Assembly: GCF_000166715.1 (NCBI RefSeq)
Contig: NZ_AEMI01000036.1
Coordinates: 124,001 to 188,000 of the forward strand
Reading direction: 5' to 3'
Length of the DNA stretch: 64,000 bases
Origin: Leuconostoc gelidum subsp. gelidum KCTC 3527
Lineage (GTDB): Bacteria > Bacillota > Bacilli > Lactobacillales > Lactobacillaceae
Part shown: positions 24,873-34,003 of the stretch, piece by piece
Layout: every line of letters begins with the position of its first letter
Position numbering within the stretch: the first letter of the stretch is position 1
Notes under the pieces: generated by a model
Told to the model about the DNA's origin: nothing
The model's input: the letters and a program-made list of their open reading frames with translations, nothing else
Databases searched by the model: none
Program-made: the position numbers and the translations under genes

Positions 24873-25427
24873 ATGAATATACATACACTTGGTCCTACTG
24901 GGACTGATTCAGATCGTGCAGCACAGCATTATTTAACACATGAAACTTTAATTTTGCATACAAGTTTTGAAGAAATAATCATGAATTTTCACAATTATCG
25001 TGGCGATAAAATATTGATGCCAGTTGCATTCAAGTCTAATAAATTGGCTGGCATAGACTGGGCAGAGTTTAACTATTTGAATTGGATGAATCTTGAGATT
25101 GAATCAACATTTTCATTGCCTTTAATGACAATGAGTCTTGTTGAAAACACACAGTATCAACGAAATATCGCGTTAATTCATGCCGCTACTGAAGGTTTAA
25201 TGAAGCGTTATTTAACAAAAATAGCGTTGAATAATGCTGCTGGACCATCAATTGTATTTGCACCAAGTAAAATTGTAGCATTACAGGACTTTATAAAAAA
25301 CCGAAATCGGTTTACAATTATTTCAGAAGAACAATTCAAAAAAATTCCAGAAAGCAGTGATGAAAAATATCGAATTAGGCAAGTTTTAAAGCCTCAAATG
25401 ATATGGGTCGTCTACAAAATATTATGA
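24873..25427 (+). CDS. Prephenate dehydratase-like protein without ACT domain
   Basis: 184 residues. HTLGPTGTDSDRAAQHYL (residues 4-21) matches the N-terminus of prephenate dehydratases and of BacA-type prephenate decarboxylases. The length is far below the roughly 280 residues of PheA, and there is no ACT domain. The dehydratase Thr-Arg-Phe catalytic motif appears to be Asn145-Arg146-Phe147. It could be a divergent dehydratase for phenylalanine, a BacA-like enzyme acting on prephenate, or an inactive regulatory relic. Operon context (chorismate mutase before, aroD after with ATGA overlap) supports a prephenate-related role. Confidence 0.6.
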   Translation: MNIHTLGPTGTDSDRAAQHYLTHETLILHTSFEEIIMNFHNYRGDKILMPVAFKSNKLAGIDWAEFNYLNWMNLEIESTFSLPLMTMSLVENTQYQRNIALIHAATEGLMKRYLTKIALNNAAGPSIVFAPSKIVALQDFIKNRNRFTIISEEQFKKIPESSDEKYRIRQVLKPQMIWVVYKIL

Positions 25428-26314
25428 CACTAAGAGAATTATTACATCTGCCAAGCACCAATGATAAACCGGTTATCACGGTGCCTTTAACCTTAGGGCC
25501 TTCCGATAAGTTTGGGCCATTCACACAAAAATTGCAGCAACAAAATCCAGACGCAGTTGAATGGCGAGCAGATTATATAGTAGATAACTTTAGTCAAGCT
25601 GTGATGTGGCAACAAGTTAAATTAGGGGCACAAAATGAACTCGCACAAAAAAATGTGTCAGTGATGACTGAAGCAAAGATGTTAGCTGAAATAGACAACG
25701 CGAAGCAAGAGTTCACTGCCAATTGGCCTGTAATGAATCAGCAAATTACCAAAGAATTAGTTGGAACTGTATTTAATAGTATTGGTGGTTTCCCGGTTAT
25801 TTTGACGTATCGGACGACATCTCAGGGTGGGCAAGGAGAGATGTCACCTGTTGAGTACACGACTTTTTTGGTTAATGCACTTTATGCAGGTTACCCATTT
25901 GCAGCTGTTGATGTGGAATATTCATTAGAAGAACTTTTACGTCAAAAGATTATTGATGTGGCACATGAAGTAAGTGTCCCTGTTATATTGTCATATCATG
26001 ATTTTAATATGACGCCAAAAAATAGTACAGAGATCATATTGGATATGTCAAAACAACCAGCAGATATTATTAAATTAGCAGTAATGTCACAATCTGAAAA
26101 AGACACACAATATTTACTAGATGTAACCAAAAGTGCTGTGGGTAGTGTTAGTCAGCCATTGATTACTATGAGTATGGGTGAATTTGGTAAACGTTCACGA
26201 ATAGAAGGTTATCATTACGGTTCAGAAATGACATTTGCTGTACTCGACGGGACACGAGTCAGTGCGCCAGGTCAGTTAACAGTTAACGATCTTGTTCAAG
26301 AATGGCAAGAATAA
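25424..26314 (+). CDS. aroD: 3-dehydroquinate dehydratase, type I
   Basis: 296 residues from ATG 25424, in an ATGA overlap with the previous gene. Type I features: VEWRADYIVDNF near residue 48, PVILTYRTTSQGG, ILSYHDFNMTP with the catalytic His, and IIKLAVMSQ with the Schiff-base Lys. SMGEFGKRSRI and GSEMTFA follow. It converts dehydroquinate to dehydroshikimate. It is about 40 residues longer than usual because of extra sequence at about residues 65-120. Being last, out of pathway order, it is followed by a strong bidirectional terminator that ends the operon. Confidence 0.93.
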   Translation: MTLRELLHLPSTNDKPVITVPLTLGPSDKFGPFTQKLQQQNPDAVEWRADYIVDNFSQAVMWQQVKLGAQNELAQKNVSVMTEAKMLAEIDNAKQEFTANWPVMNQQITKELVGTVFNSIGGFPVILTYRTTSQGGQGEMSPVEYTTFLVNALYAGYPFAAVDVEYSLEELLRQKIIDVAHEVSVPVILSYHDFNMTPKNSTEIILDMSKQPADIIKLAVMSQSEKDTQYLLDVTKSAVGSVSQPLITMSMGEFGKRSRIEGYHYGSEMTFAVLDGTRVSAPGQLTVNDLVQEWQE

Positions 26315-26346
26315 AAAAAGACGTGAATTATTCACGTCTTTTTTTA
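26314..26346. terminator. Bidirectional terminator between aroD and the DUF2929 gene
   Basis: AAAAAAGACGTGAA (26314-26327) pairs with TTCACGTCTTTTTT (26331-26344), loop TTA, with A/T tracts on both sides. It serves the convergent aroD (+) and small membrane protein gene (-). Confidence 0.92.
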
Positions 26347-26541
26347 TTCTTCGGCGGTAATTTTCTTTGATGCAGCTGATCCCGAAATTGCAGGGATTGC
26401 GATGATTGCAATTTCACCAACAATAACGGCAATAATTGCAACTGTTGTGAATGAATAGGTTCCCTCAGATAGTTGAGAAACAATATAGCCTAAAATTTCA
26501 CCAAAAATTGCTGACCAAATAGCAACAGTAATAAACTTCAT
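26344..26541 (-). CDS. DUF2929 small membrane protein (YjzD-like)
   Basis: 65 residues from ATG at 26541 (minus strand), with AGAGGTGG about 8 bases upstream; an in-frame GTG three codons earlier overlaps that ribosome-binding site and was rejected. Two transmembrane helices are predicted: residues about 3-22 (FITVAIWSAIFGEILGYIVS) and 32-56. The layout matches the DUF2929/YjzD family of small Firmicutes membrane proteins of unknown function. It is transcribed divergently from dnaE, and its stop lies within the shared terminator. Confidence 0.75.
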   Translation of the reverse strand: MKFITVAIWSAIFGEILGYIVSQLSEGTYSFTTVAIIAVIVGEIAIIAIPAISGSAASKKITAEE

Positions 26542-26668
26542 AATGTCCACCTCTTTACAAAACTATCATACGCTCTTTAAAAAAAAGCGCAACCTTTTTT
26601 GATGCGTTTCGTGTATAATTAAAGGGAACAAATTTTCGTATCAACATAGTAAGCGTAGTGGAGGCCTA

Positions 26669-29600
26669 ATGTACGCACCTTTACAGATTTTGAGTGCTTA
26701 TAGCTTATTAAAAAATCCTAATACAATTGAACAGATTATTGAAACTGCCAAAAAACGTCATTATCAGGCTATTGCTTTAACCGATATCAATGTGATGTAT
26801 GGCGCTGTTAAATTTTATCAAGTTGCAAAAGAAAATAATATCAAGCCGTTATTTGGTGTGACTTTACAAGTTAATGGCTTGGTCAATACTGCGACTGTTT
26901 TTCCGATAGTACTCATCGCCGAAAATCAAACAGGCTATCAGAATTTGATGTGGATTTCTTCAGCTAAAATGACTACCAAAGTCAGTGAAATGACACTAGA
27001 TGTTATTACTGGGCATTTGGCAGGTATCAACGTCATTTTTCCTAATGATAGTGAAATTTCGCAGTTTATCGCTTCTGAATATACACAATCAGTTGATTAT
27101 TGGCAACAGCTTAGTACAAAAATTGATCCAAAAAAATTATATTTAGGCATTAATCCGCAATTAGCGCCACAAATTCAAGAACGATTAGTGACATTTAGTG
27201 AAAAGAATCAAGCAAAGCTGATTGCGTTGGATACGGTTGACTATCTCAATCCCGATGATGCATTCACAACACAAGTTTTAAAGGCAATTGAGACAAATAC
27301 CAAGCTAGATGATATTAAATTGCTCGCACAGCAGGTTGGAACCCATGTATTGCAAGATTTTAATGAAGTTCAGATAGCTTATTTGGCTAATGATGCATTA
27401 AAAATAGCTTACTTGAACAATGAATTACTAGTATCAAAGAGCCACGTTGAAATCATATTTAAGCAAACAGCAACATTACCAAAATTTCATTTACCAAACG
27501 AAAATCAGACTTCAGAAAATTATTTGCGTTATATTGCAGAAAAAGGTTTATTAGAACGAATAAACGGACGACAAGTGGCTTTAGATCAGTATGAGAAACG
27601 CTTGCAACACGAATTGCAAATCATCAATAATTTAGCGTTTAACGATTATTTTTTAATTGTCTGGGATATTGTTAATTTTGCTCATCAAAAAAATATTCAA
27701 ATGGGTGCTGGGCGTGGGTCTGCGGCAGGTTCCTTAGTTGCCTATGCTTTGAGAATTACTGATGTCGATCCGATACAGTTTGGCTTATTATTTGAACGTT
27801 TCTTGAATCCACAACGTATCCAAATGCCAGATATTGATATTGATTGGCCAGATAATAAACGTGATTTAATATTAAACTATCTACATGATAAATATGGGCA
27901 ACGTAATTTTGCGCAAATATTGACTTTTGGCACTTTAGCAGCCAAGCAGGCATTAAGAGATACTGCCCGGGTGTTTGGTTTATCCCAGCAAATGATGAGT
28001 CGCATTAGTAATGCTGTACCTCAGGGTAAACAAGGGCGTAAAGTATTAATTCAAGATACTTTAAATGAGTCTAATGTTTTGCGGACTGTTTTATCTGATG
28101 TTGACAATGGGGATTTACTACTTAAAGTAGCACAACATATTGAGGGACTACCACGTAATTACTCAACTCATGCTGCTGGTGTAGTATTAAGCTCAGAGTC
28201 ATTGATTAAGACCTTACCAGTACAATCAGGATCAGATGATCGATTATTGACACAATTTGAAAAAAATCCAGTTGAAGCACTAGGATTACTTAAAATAGAT
28301 ATCCTTGGCCTATCCAATTTATCTATTTTAGCGCAAACGTTATATGATGCAAAAAAACAGTTACCAGATCATTTTGATATTAGTAAAATACCACTTGATG
28401 ATTCAAAAACTTTGGCTTTATATGCTAAGGGTGATACGAACGGGGTCTTTCAGTTTGAATCTTCAGGCATTAAAAATGTGTTGCGCCAATTAAAACCAAC
28501 AACTTTTGAACATATTGTGGCGGTTAATGCGCTTTATCGACCAGGCCCAAGTCGGAATATACAAGCGTTTATTCAGCGACGCCATGGTCGCGAAAAAGTC
28601 ACAATACTTGATTCAAGTCTTAAAACAATTTTGGCGCCAACTTTTGGCATTATTGTCTACCAAGAACAAGTCATGCTAGTTGCAGAAACTTTTGCAGGCT
28701 TCACCTTAGGTGAAGCTGATCTTTTGCGAAGTGCTATGTCAAAGAAAAAAATAGAAAAAATGACAGCAATGCAGGAAAAATTTGTGCAAGGGGCAATTGA
28801 TTTGGGTCATGATAGTGAACAAGCTGAGCAGATTTTTGCTTATATCGATGAGTTTGCAAATTACGGCTTTAACAGATCACATGCTGTTGCATACAGTAAA
28901 TTATCTTTTGAATTAGCCTATATGAAAGCACATTATCCGGTTGCTTTTTTTACAGCATTATTAAATGCTAATCTTGGATCGCCTGAAAAAATACGAAGCT
29001 ACATTATGGAAGCAAAGTCACGTAATATAGAAGTTAGCCCACCGAATATCAACCAATCACAACGTTTTTGGACAGCAGATGATCAAAAATTGCAAATGGG
29101 TTTAAATAATATTCGAGGTGTGCGAACTGACTTTGTGTCTGCTGTATTAGAAGAACGACGAGAGAATGGACGTTTTAAATCAATTCAGTCGTTTATTCGT
29201 CGTTTGCCCGATAAATTGCGTAAGCAAGACACTTTGATACAACTTGTTTATGCTGGGGCGTTGGATGCATTTGGTTATAATCGGTCAGAATTAATAACTG
29301 CTTTGGCTGACTTAATTGAGGCAGCTGGGTTTGGTGACTTTATTTTAAGTGAAACAAAAATAAAGAAAAGTGATGATTTAACGTTGACTGATAAGTTAGC
29401 ACATGAAAAAGAAGTAATAGGAGTTAATTTATCGGGACATCCATTAGATGCTTACTCAGCATTAATTATCAGTAAAAAATTCGAACAAATTGCCGATATG
29501 ATAAAAAAAGATCAAAAAATAAAAGGCATAGTGATTATTGATAGTGTTCGTAAAACGCGTACAAAAAAAGGTGAAGAAATGGCGTTCATGACTGTTTCTG

Positions 29601-30016
29601 ATATAACCGGAACAATTGGTATAACAGTGTTTAGTCAAGTGTTGACTAAAACAAGTGATCTATTAAAAGCAGGGGCAATGATTGAAATTACTGGAAAAGT
29701 AGATAGTTATAATGACAAACTATCAATTATTGCAAATCAAATACATCATGCGCCCGATTTAGAACCATTGGGAAAGGTATCTGGTACTTGGTTTTTACAA
29801 TTTGATGATGAACATGATACGGTTGAAAATCGTCATGACGTGGTTGAAATACTCAAAAAAAACCATGGCGATAACCCAGTTGTGATATATTGGCAAAATA
29901 CGGAACAAAAGCAAACACTCGATGCAAAATTTTGGATGAGTGATGAAACCGTTATCATTGTTGAATTATCAACTTTATTAGGCTATAAAAATGTTGTGTT
30001 TAGAAGAAGTCAATAA
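26669..30016 (+). CDS. dnaE: DNA polymerase III alpha subunit DnaE
   Basis: 1115 residues. A PHP domain at 1-200 is followed by the C-family polymerase core (GAGRGSAAGSLVAYALRIT; catalytic Asps in PDIDIDWPDNKR; GLPRNYSTHAAGVV; VNALYRPGPS), a helix-hairpin-helix region and an OB domain (about 950-1030). DnaE extends RNA primers in Firmicutes that use PolC as main replicase. The PHP metal motif, usually HxH near the start (HLHxxSxYS), reads PLQILSAYS, so both His are lost and PHP exonuclease activity is unlikely. GTGGAGG precedes the ATG, and a TATAAT at 26614-26619 is a candidate -10. Confidence 0.95.
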   Translation: MYAPLQILSAYSLLKNPNTIEQIIETAKKRHYQAIALTDINVMYGAVKFYQVAKENNIKPLFGVTLQVNGLVNTATVFPIVLIAENQTGYQNLMWISSAKMTTKVSEMTLDVITGHLAGINVIFPNDSEISQFIASEYTQSVDYWQQLSTKIDPKKLYLGINPQLAPQIQERLVTFSEKNQAKLIALDTVDYLNPDDAFTTQVLKAIETNTKLDDIKLLAQQVGTHVLQDFNEVQIAYLANDALKIAYLNNELLVSKSHVEIIFKQTATLPKFHLPNENQTSENYLRYIAEKGLLERINGRQVALDQYEKRLQHELQIINNLAFNDYFLIVWDIVNFAHQKNIQMGAGRGSAAGSLVAYALRITDVDPIQFGLLFERFLNPQRIQMPDIDIDWPDNKRDLILNYLHDKYGQRNFAQILTFGTLAAKQALRDTARVFGLSQQMMSRISNAVPQGKQGRKVLIQDTLNESNVLRTVLSDVDNGDLLLKVAQHIEGLPRNYSTHAAGVVLSSESLIKTLPVQSGSDDRLLTQFEKNPVEALGLLKIDILGLSNLSILAQTLYDAKKQLPDHFDISKIPLDDSKTLALYAKGDTNGVFQFESSGIKNVLRQLKPTTFEHIVAVNALYRPGPSRNIQAFIQRRHGREKVTILDSSLKTILAPTFGIIVYQEQVMLVAETFAGFTLGEADLLRSAMSKKKIEKMTAMQEKFVQGAIDLGHDSEQAEQIFAYIDEFANYGFNRSHAVAYSKLSFELAYMKAHYPVAFFTALLNANLGSPEKIRSYIMEAKSRNIEVSPPNINQSQRFWTADDQKLQMGLNNIRGVRTDFVSAVLEERRENGRFKSIQSFIRRLPDKLRKQDTLIQLVYAGALDAFGYNRSELITALADLIEAAGFGDFILSETKIKKSDDLTLTDKLAHEKEVIGVNLSGHPLDAYSALIISKKFEQIADMIKKDQKIKGIVIIDSVRKTRTKKGEEMAFMTVSDITGTIGITVFSQVLTKTSDLLKAGAMIEITGKVDSYNDKLSIIANQIHHAPDLEPLGKVSGTWFLQFDDEHDTVENRHDVVEILKKNHGDNPVVIYWQNTEQKQTLDAKFWMSDETVIIVELSTLLGYKNVVFRRSQ

Positions 30017-30025
30017 TATTGTGTC

Positions 30026-30054
30026 TTGTGTAAACACTTAATAATGTATAAAAT
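30026..30054 (+). promoter_or_regulatory. Probable pyk promoter
   Basis: TTGTGT (30026-30031), 17-bp spacer, TAAAAT (30049-30054). The leader to the pyk ATG is about 50 bases. Confidence 0.6.
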
Positions 30055-30111
30055 AGAGTTTGGGTAGAGTTGCACAAGCAACAACCAAGATAACTAAGGA
30101 GCTATTTAACC

Positions 30112-31533
30112 ATGAAAAAGACGAAAATCGTCTCAACACTTGGTCCGTCATCATCTGATGTCGAAACAATCGTAAAGTTAATCCAAGCGGGTGCCAATGT
30201 ATTCCGTTTTAACTTCTCACACGGCGATCATGAAGAACATTTGGGTCGTATGAATGCAGTTCATGAAGCTGAAAAAATCACTGGTATAACAGTTGGTATT
30301 TTGTTGGATACAAAGGGTGCAGAAATCCGTACAACAAAACAAGCTGCTGGTAAAATTGAATTCCATACAGGCGATACATTACGTATTGCAATGGATGAAA
30401 ATCTTGAAGGCACAAAGGACAAAATTGCGGTTACTTATGCCGGCTTATTTGATGATGTTAATGTTGGCGGGCAAGTTTTGTTCGATGACGGCTTGCTTGG
30501 TACAACAGTTCTTGAAAAAGACATGGCTAATCGCGAGCTTGTTGTTCGTATAGATAACGATGGTATTTTAGGTTCACGTAAGGGTGTTAACGCACCTGGT
30601 GTTGCAATTAATTTACCTGGTATCACTGAAAAAGATGCTGACGATATTCGTTTTGGTTTGGATCATGAGATTAACTATATCGCTGCTTCATTTGTTCGTA
30701 AGCCTGAGGATGTACTTGAAATTCGTGCATTATTGAAGGAAAAGAACATGGAACATGTACAAATTATTCCTAAGATTGAATCTCAAGAAGGTATCGATAA
30801 TCTTGATGCTATTCTGGAAGTTTCGGATGCATTGATGGTACCACGTGGTGACATGGGTGTTGAAATTCCTGCGGAAAATGTGCCTTTGGTTCAAAAAGAC
30901 ATGATTCGTAAGATGAATAAATTTGGTTTGCCTGTTATTACAGCAACACAAATGCTTGATTCAATGGAAGAAAATCCACGTCCTACACGTGCTGAAGCTT
31001 CCGATGTTGCTAACGCTGTATTTGATGGCACAGATGCAACAATGCTATCTGGTGAATCAGCTAATGGTGATTACCCAGTTGAATCTGTTGCTACAATGGC
31101 TGCAATTAACGAAAAAGCTGAAACTTCATTACGTGAAAATGGTCGTCACCAAGAAATTTTGTTTGACGAATCTAGTGCAACAGAGTCTGTAGCATCTGCT
31201 GTGACTCGTATTTCACGCAGCGTTAATGCTAAAGCTGTTGTTGTATCAACAAACTCAGGTTACACAGCACGCATGGTTTCAAAGCACCGTCCTGATGTCA
31301 ATGTGTTGGCAGTGACGTATTCAGAACGTGTACAACGTGGTTTGACTTTGAACTATGGTGTTGTACCTGTTGTTTACGAGGCACCATCAACAATTGATGA
31401 AATGATTGCCTTGGCAAAGACAGCGGTTAAAGAACAAGGCTTGGCTAACTCAGGTGATACAATTGTTATCGCAGCTGGCGTACCAATGTCACAGTCTGGT
31501 ACAACAAACATGATTACTGTTCAAACAGTATAA
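30112..31533 (+). CDS. pyk: Pyruvate kinase
   Basis: 473 residues. KTKIVSTLGPSSSD and FRFNFSHGDHEEH open the barrel, LLDTKGAEIRT and the active-site block IPKIESQEGIDN, GDMGVEIPAENVP and ITATQMLDSM follow. It converts PEP and ADP to pyruvate and ATP. The protein ends after the standard C domain and lacks the extra PEP-utiliser-like C-terminal domain of Bacillus pyruvate kinase, as is common in lactic acid bacteria outside some lactobacilli. Codon use is strongly biased, in keeping with a high-expression glycolytic gene. The ribosome-binding site is AAGGAG. Confidence 0.97.
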   Translation: MKKTKIVSTLGPSSSDVETIVKLIQAGANVFRFNFSHGDHEEHLGRMNAVHEAEKITGITVGILLDTKGAEIRTTKQAAGKIEFHTGDTLRIAMDENLEGTKDKIAVTYAGLFDDVNVGGQVLFDDGLLGTTVLEKDMANRELVVRIDNDGILGSRKGVNAPGVAINLPGITEKDADDIRFGLDHEINYIAASFVRKPEDVLEIRALLKEKNMEHVQIIPKIESQEGIDNLDAILEVSDALMVPRGDMGVEIPAENVPLVQKDMIRKMNKFGLPVITATQMLDSMEENPRPTRAEASDVANAVFDGTDATMLSGESANGDYPVESVATMAAINEKAETSLRENGRHQEILFDESSATESVASAVTRISRSVNAKAVVVSTNSGYTARMVSKHRPDVNVLAVTYSERVQRGLTLNYGVVPVVYEAPSTIDEMIALAKTAVKEQGLANSGDTIVIAAGVPMSQSGTTNMITVQTV

Positions 31534-31592
31534 ATCACATATATAATAAATATTGTATAGGCCTAATTTAGCATATATGGGTTTAATAAATC

Positions 31593-31629
31593 AAAAAAGC
31601 GATAGTTTCAGCTGAAACTATTGCTTTTT
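31593..31629 (+). terminator. Intrinsic terminator after pyk
   Basis: AAAAAGCGATAGTTTCAG and CTGAAACTATTGCTTTTT form an 18-bp near-perfect palindrome (one G-U), ending in a T-tract; A-rich flank on the other side. Confidence 0.92.
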
Positions 31630-31661
31630 ATATTAATCTAAAAAATAGTAGATGTTATAAA

Positions 31662-31713
31662 ACCTGTCATAATCAAACCGTTATAATTGGTCTACCTGTT
31701 ATGATTATAACAA
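31662..31713 (+). promoter_or_regulatory. Candidate operator region of amtB
   Basis: ACCTGTCATAATCA (31662-31675) is repeated as ACCTGTTATGATTA (31695-31708), 33 bp apart (about three helical turns). The second copy begins the dyad TGTTATGATTATAACA (31698-31713). This resembles a GlnR/TnrA box (TGTnAn7TnACA) but is one base short in the spacer. A TATAAT lies at 31682-31687. Nitrogen control of amtB is plausible; the regulator is not proved. Confidence 0.45.
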
Positions 31714-31734
31714 CGATAGATAGAGGAGTTTTTT

Positions 31735-32931
31735 ATGAATACAGGTGATTTGGCTTGGGTTTTAATATCTTCAGCATTGGTGTGGTTAATGACACCAGGA
31801 TTAGCCCTTTTTTATGGCGGTTTAGGTGAAAAACGTAATCTACTCCACACAATGTTTGTACCAATTCTAATAATTGGTATTGCCACATTAGTCTGGTTTG
31901 TTGTGGGATATTCGTTGGCTTTTGGGGGATCGGGTAATGTGATAGGTAATTTTAACCACATGTTTATGACTAACGTATCATTTACAAAGTCAACTAAAAA
32001 TTTAACAATTCCAGATGGGGCTTTTGCTTTATTTCAAGGCATGTTCCCGATTATCACAGCAGCAATTATCACTGGATCTGTTATTGGTCGTGTGCGTATT
32101 AAAGCGATGATTGTATTCATTACATTGTGGTTGATTTTTATTTATTCACCTTTGGCACATATGGTCTGGGGTGGTGGCTTGTTAGCACAATTAGGTGCGA
32201 TTGATTTTGCTGGTGGCACAGTAGTTCATATTTCAAGTGGTGTAACTGGCTTAGTGCTAGCGCTAATGATTGGTCATCGTCATCATGACAAACATATTCC
32301 TGTTAGACCATCATATGTTTTAATTGGTGGTGCGTTACTTTGGGTTGGCTGGTTTGGATTTAACTCAGGATCAGCTTTGGCTGCCAATGGTACAGCTGTA
32401 TTGGCTTTAGTTAATACGTGGCTTGCTTCTGCGGTAAGTGTTTTAACTTGGGGTATAGCCGAGTATAAACGACATGGTCGCGCAACCTTGGCTGGTATTA
32501 CAAGTGGTGGCGTGGCAGGATTAGTAGCCATCACACCTGCTGCAGGATTTGTTGCACCCTGGGCTGCAGTAATTATGGGATTAGTAGCTGGATTTATTGG
32601 TTTTGCTGGCATTACGTTTGTAAAAAATAGTTTTGGTTATGATGATACATTAGATGCTTTTGGTATTCATGGCATTGGTGGTGCAGTGGGCGCAATTTTG
32701 ACTGCCGTGTTTGCTGATAAAAGTATTGGCGGTGTGGCCGGCGTTATCAATGGTGACGTATCATTGCTTTGGAAACAACTTGTCGCAATTTTGTTTACCA
32801 TAGCTTTTGCAGCAATTGGGACATTCATTTTGGCAAAAATTACTGAATTTATTGCGGCACCTCTTCGGTTGACAGCATCTGAAGAGGCACAAGGGTATGA
32901 TAATATTCTTCATGATTTAACACTTGAATGA
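31735..32931 (+). CDS. amtB: Ammonium transporter
   Basis: 398 residues with about 11 transmembrane helices. Amt family blocks include FYGGLGEKRNLLHTMF, DFAGGTVVHISSGVTGLVLALMIG, GALLWVGWFGFNSGSALAANG, GGVAGLVAITPAAGFV and FGIHGIGGAVGAILTAVF. The channel His pair and the Asp in the IDFAGG segment are kept. It conducts ammonia/ammonium. No adjacent glnK/PII gene is present, unlike many amtB loci. The ribosome-binding site is GAGG, and possible operator repeats lie upstream. Confidence 0.95.
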   Translation: MNTGDLAWVLISSALVWLMTPGLALFYGGLGEKRNLLHTMFVPILIIGIATLVWFVVGYSLAFGGSGNVIGNFNHMFMTNVSFTKSTKNLTIPDGAFALFQGMFPIITAAIITGSVIGRVRIKAMIVFITLWLIFIYSPLAHMVWGGGLLAQLGAIDFAGGTVVHISSGVTGLVLALMIGHRHHDKHIPVRPSYVLIGGALLWVGWFGFNSGSALAANGTAVLALVNTWLASAVSVLTWGIAEYKRHGRATLAGITSGGVAGLVAITPAAGFVAPWAAVIMGLVAGFIGFAGITFVKNSFGYDDTLDAFGIHGIGGAVGAILTAVFADKSIGGVAGVINGDVSLLWKQLVAILFTIAFAAIGTFILAKITEFIAAPLRLTASEEAQGYDNILHDLTLE

Positions 32932-32932
32932 T

Positions 32933-32951
32933 GGGCATTAGCCCTTTTTTT
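32933..32951 (+). terminator. Short terminator after amtB
   Basis: GGGC (32933-32936), loop ATTA, GCCC (32941-32944) then a T-run. The stem is only four G-C pairs, so efficiency may be modest. Confidence 0.6.
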
Positions 32952-32992
32952 GTGTTAAAATTAAAAGAAAACATATAAAGGGGATCTGTCAT

Positions 32993-34003
32993 TTGTCAAT
33001 ACAAATACAGCAAATTTTTACATTTGAAAATGCAGAACAACAAGCAAAATTAATTGGTGTTAATGATAATTTTCTGCGTCTAATAGAAGAAGGTTTGGCA
33101 GTCAAGTTACATGCACGTGGCGATCAAATGACTATTAACGGTGATGAAGATAAAGTAGCGCTAGCTAATGCTGTAGTGCATGAATTAACTAGTTTAATCA
33201 AACATCAAATTAATATTTCACCAACTGATGTTGTTAGCGCAGTCACAATGGCACAGCGTGGGACATTGGACTATTTTAGTGATTTGTACTCTGAAACATT
33301 GATCAAAGACAACAAAGGACGTGCAGTACGCGTTAAAAATTTTGGACAACGACAATATGTACAGGCTATACGAAAGAGTGATATCACATTTGGTATTGGT
33401 CCTGCAGGAACAGGAAAAACCTATCTAGCAGTTGTGATGGCAATTGCCTCGCTCAAACGCGGCGACGTGGAACGTATTATTATTACACGTCCTGCCGTTG
33501 AAGCCGGTGAATCACTCGGGTTTTTACCTGGCGATTTGAAAGAAAAAGTTGATCCATATTTACGTCCAATTTATGATGCCATGAATGGCATCATTGGCGC
33601 AGAACATACACAGCGTTTAATGGATCGTGGTGTGATAGAAATTGCACCTTTAGCTTATATGCGTGGTCGTACATTAGATGATGCCTTTATTATTTTGGAT
33701 GAGGCACAAAATACAACAAACCAACAAATGAAAATGTTTTTAACGCGTCTAGGGTTTGGTTCAAAAATGATTGTCAACGGTGACATTTCTCAAATAGACT
33801 TACCACGTGGTGCACAGTCTGGATTAATTTCAGCACAACACATTTTAAAAGATGTTAACCGTATCATGTTTATCAATTTTAGTAGTGCTGATGTTGTACG
33901 TCATCCAGTGGTTGGTTTGATAGTTAATGCGTATGAAGCAGCAGAAACCAAATTGGCAGCGTTAAAAAAGGAGCAAAATGCTAATGGATTTAGCAATAAT
34001 TGA
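32993..34003 (+). CDS. phoH: PhoH-like ATPase
   Basis: 336 residues from TTG 32993, placed 9 bases after AAGGGG; no ATG fits the family N-terminus better. The PhoH domain shows GPAGTGKTYLAVVMAI (P-loop, about residue 138), TRPAVEAGESLGFLPGDL, and FIILDEAQNTTNQQMKMFLTR (Walker B). A KH-like N-terminal part precedes it (residues 1-110). PhoH with YbeY and Era is a conserved ribosome/RNA-maturation cluster, and that order is seen here. Biochemical function is not settled. Confidence 0.92.
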   Translation: MSIQIQQIFTFENAEQQAKLIGVNDNFLRLIEEGLAVKLHARGDQMTINGDEDKVALANAVVHELTSLIKHQINISPTDVVSAVTMAQRGTLDYFSDLYSETLIKDNKGRAVRVKNFGQRQYVQAIRKSDITFGIGPAGTGKTYLAVVMAIASLKRGDVERIIITRPAVEAGESLGFLPGDLKEKVDPYLRPIYDAMNGIIGAEHTQRLMDRGVIEIAPLAYMRGRTLDDAFIILDEAQNTTNQQMKMFLTRLGFGSKMIVNGDISQIDLPRGAQSGLISAQHILKDVNRIMFINFSSADVVRHPVVGLIVNAYEAAETKLAALKKEQNANGFSNN

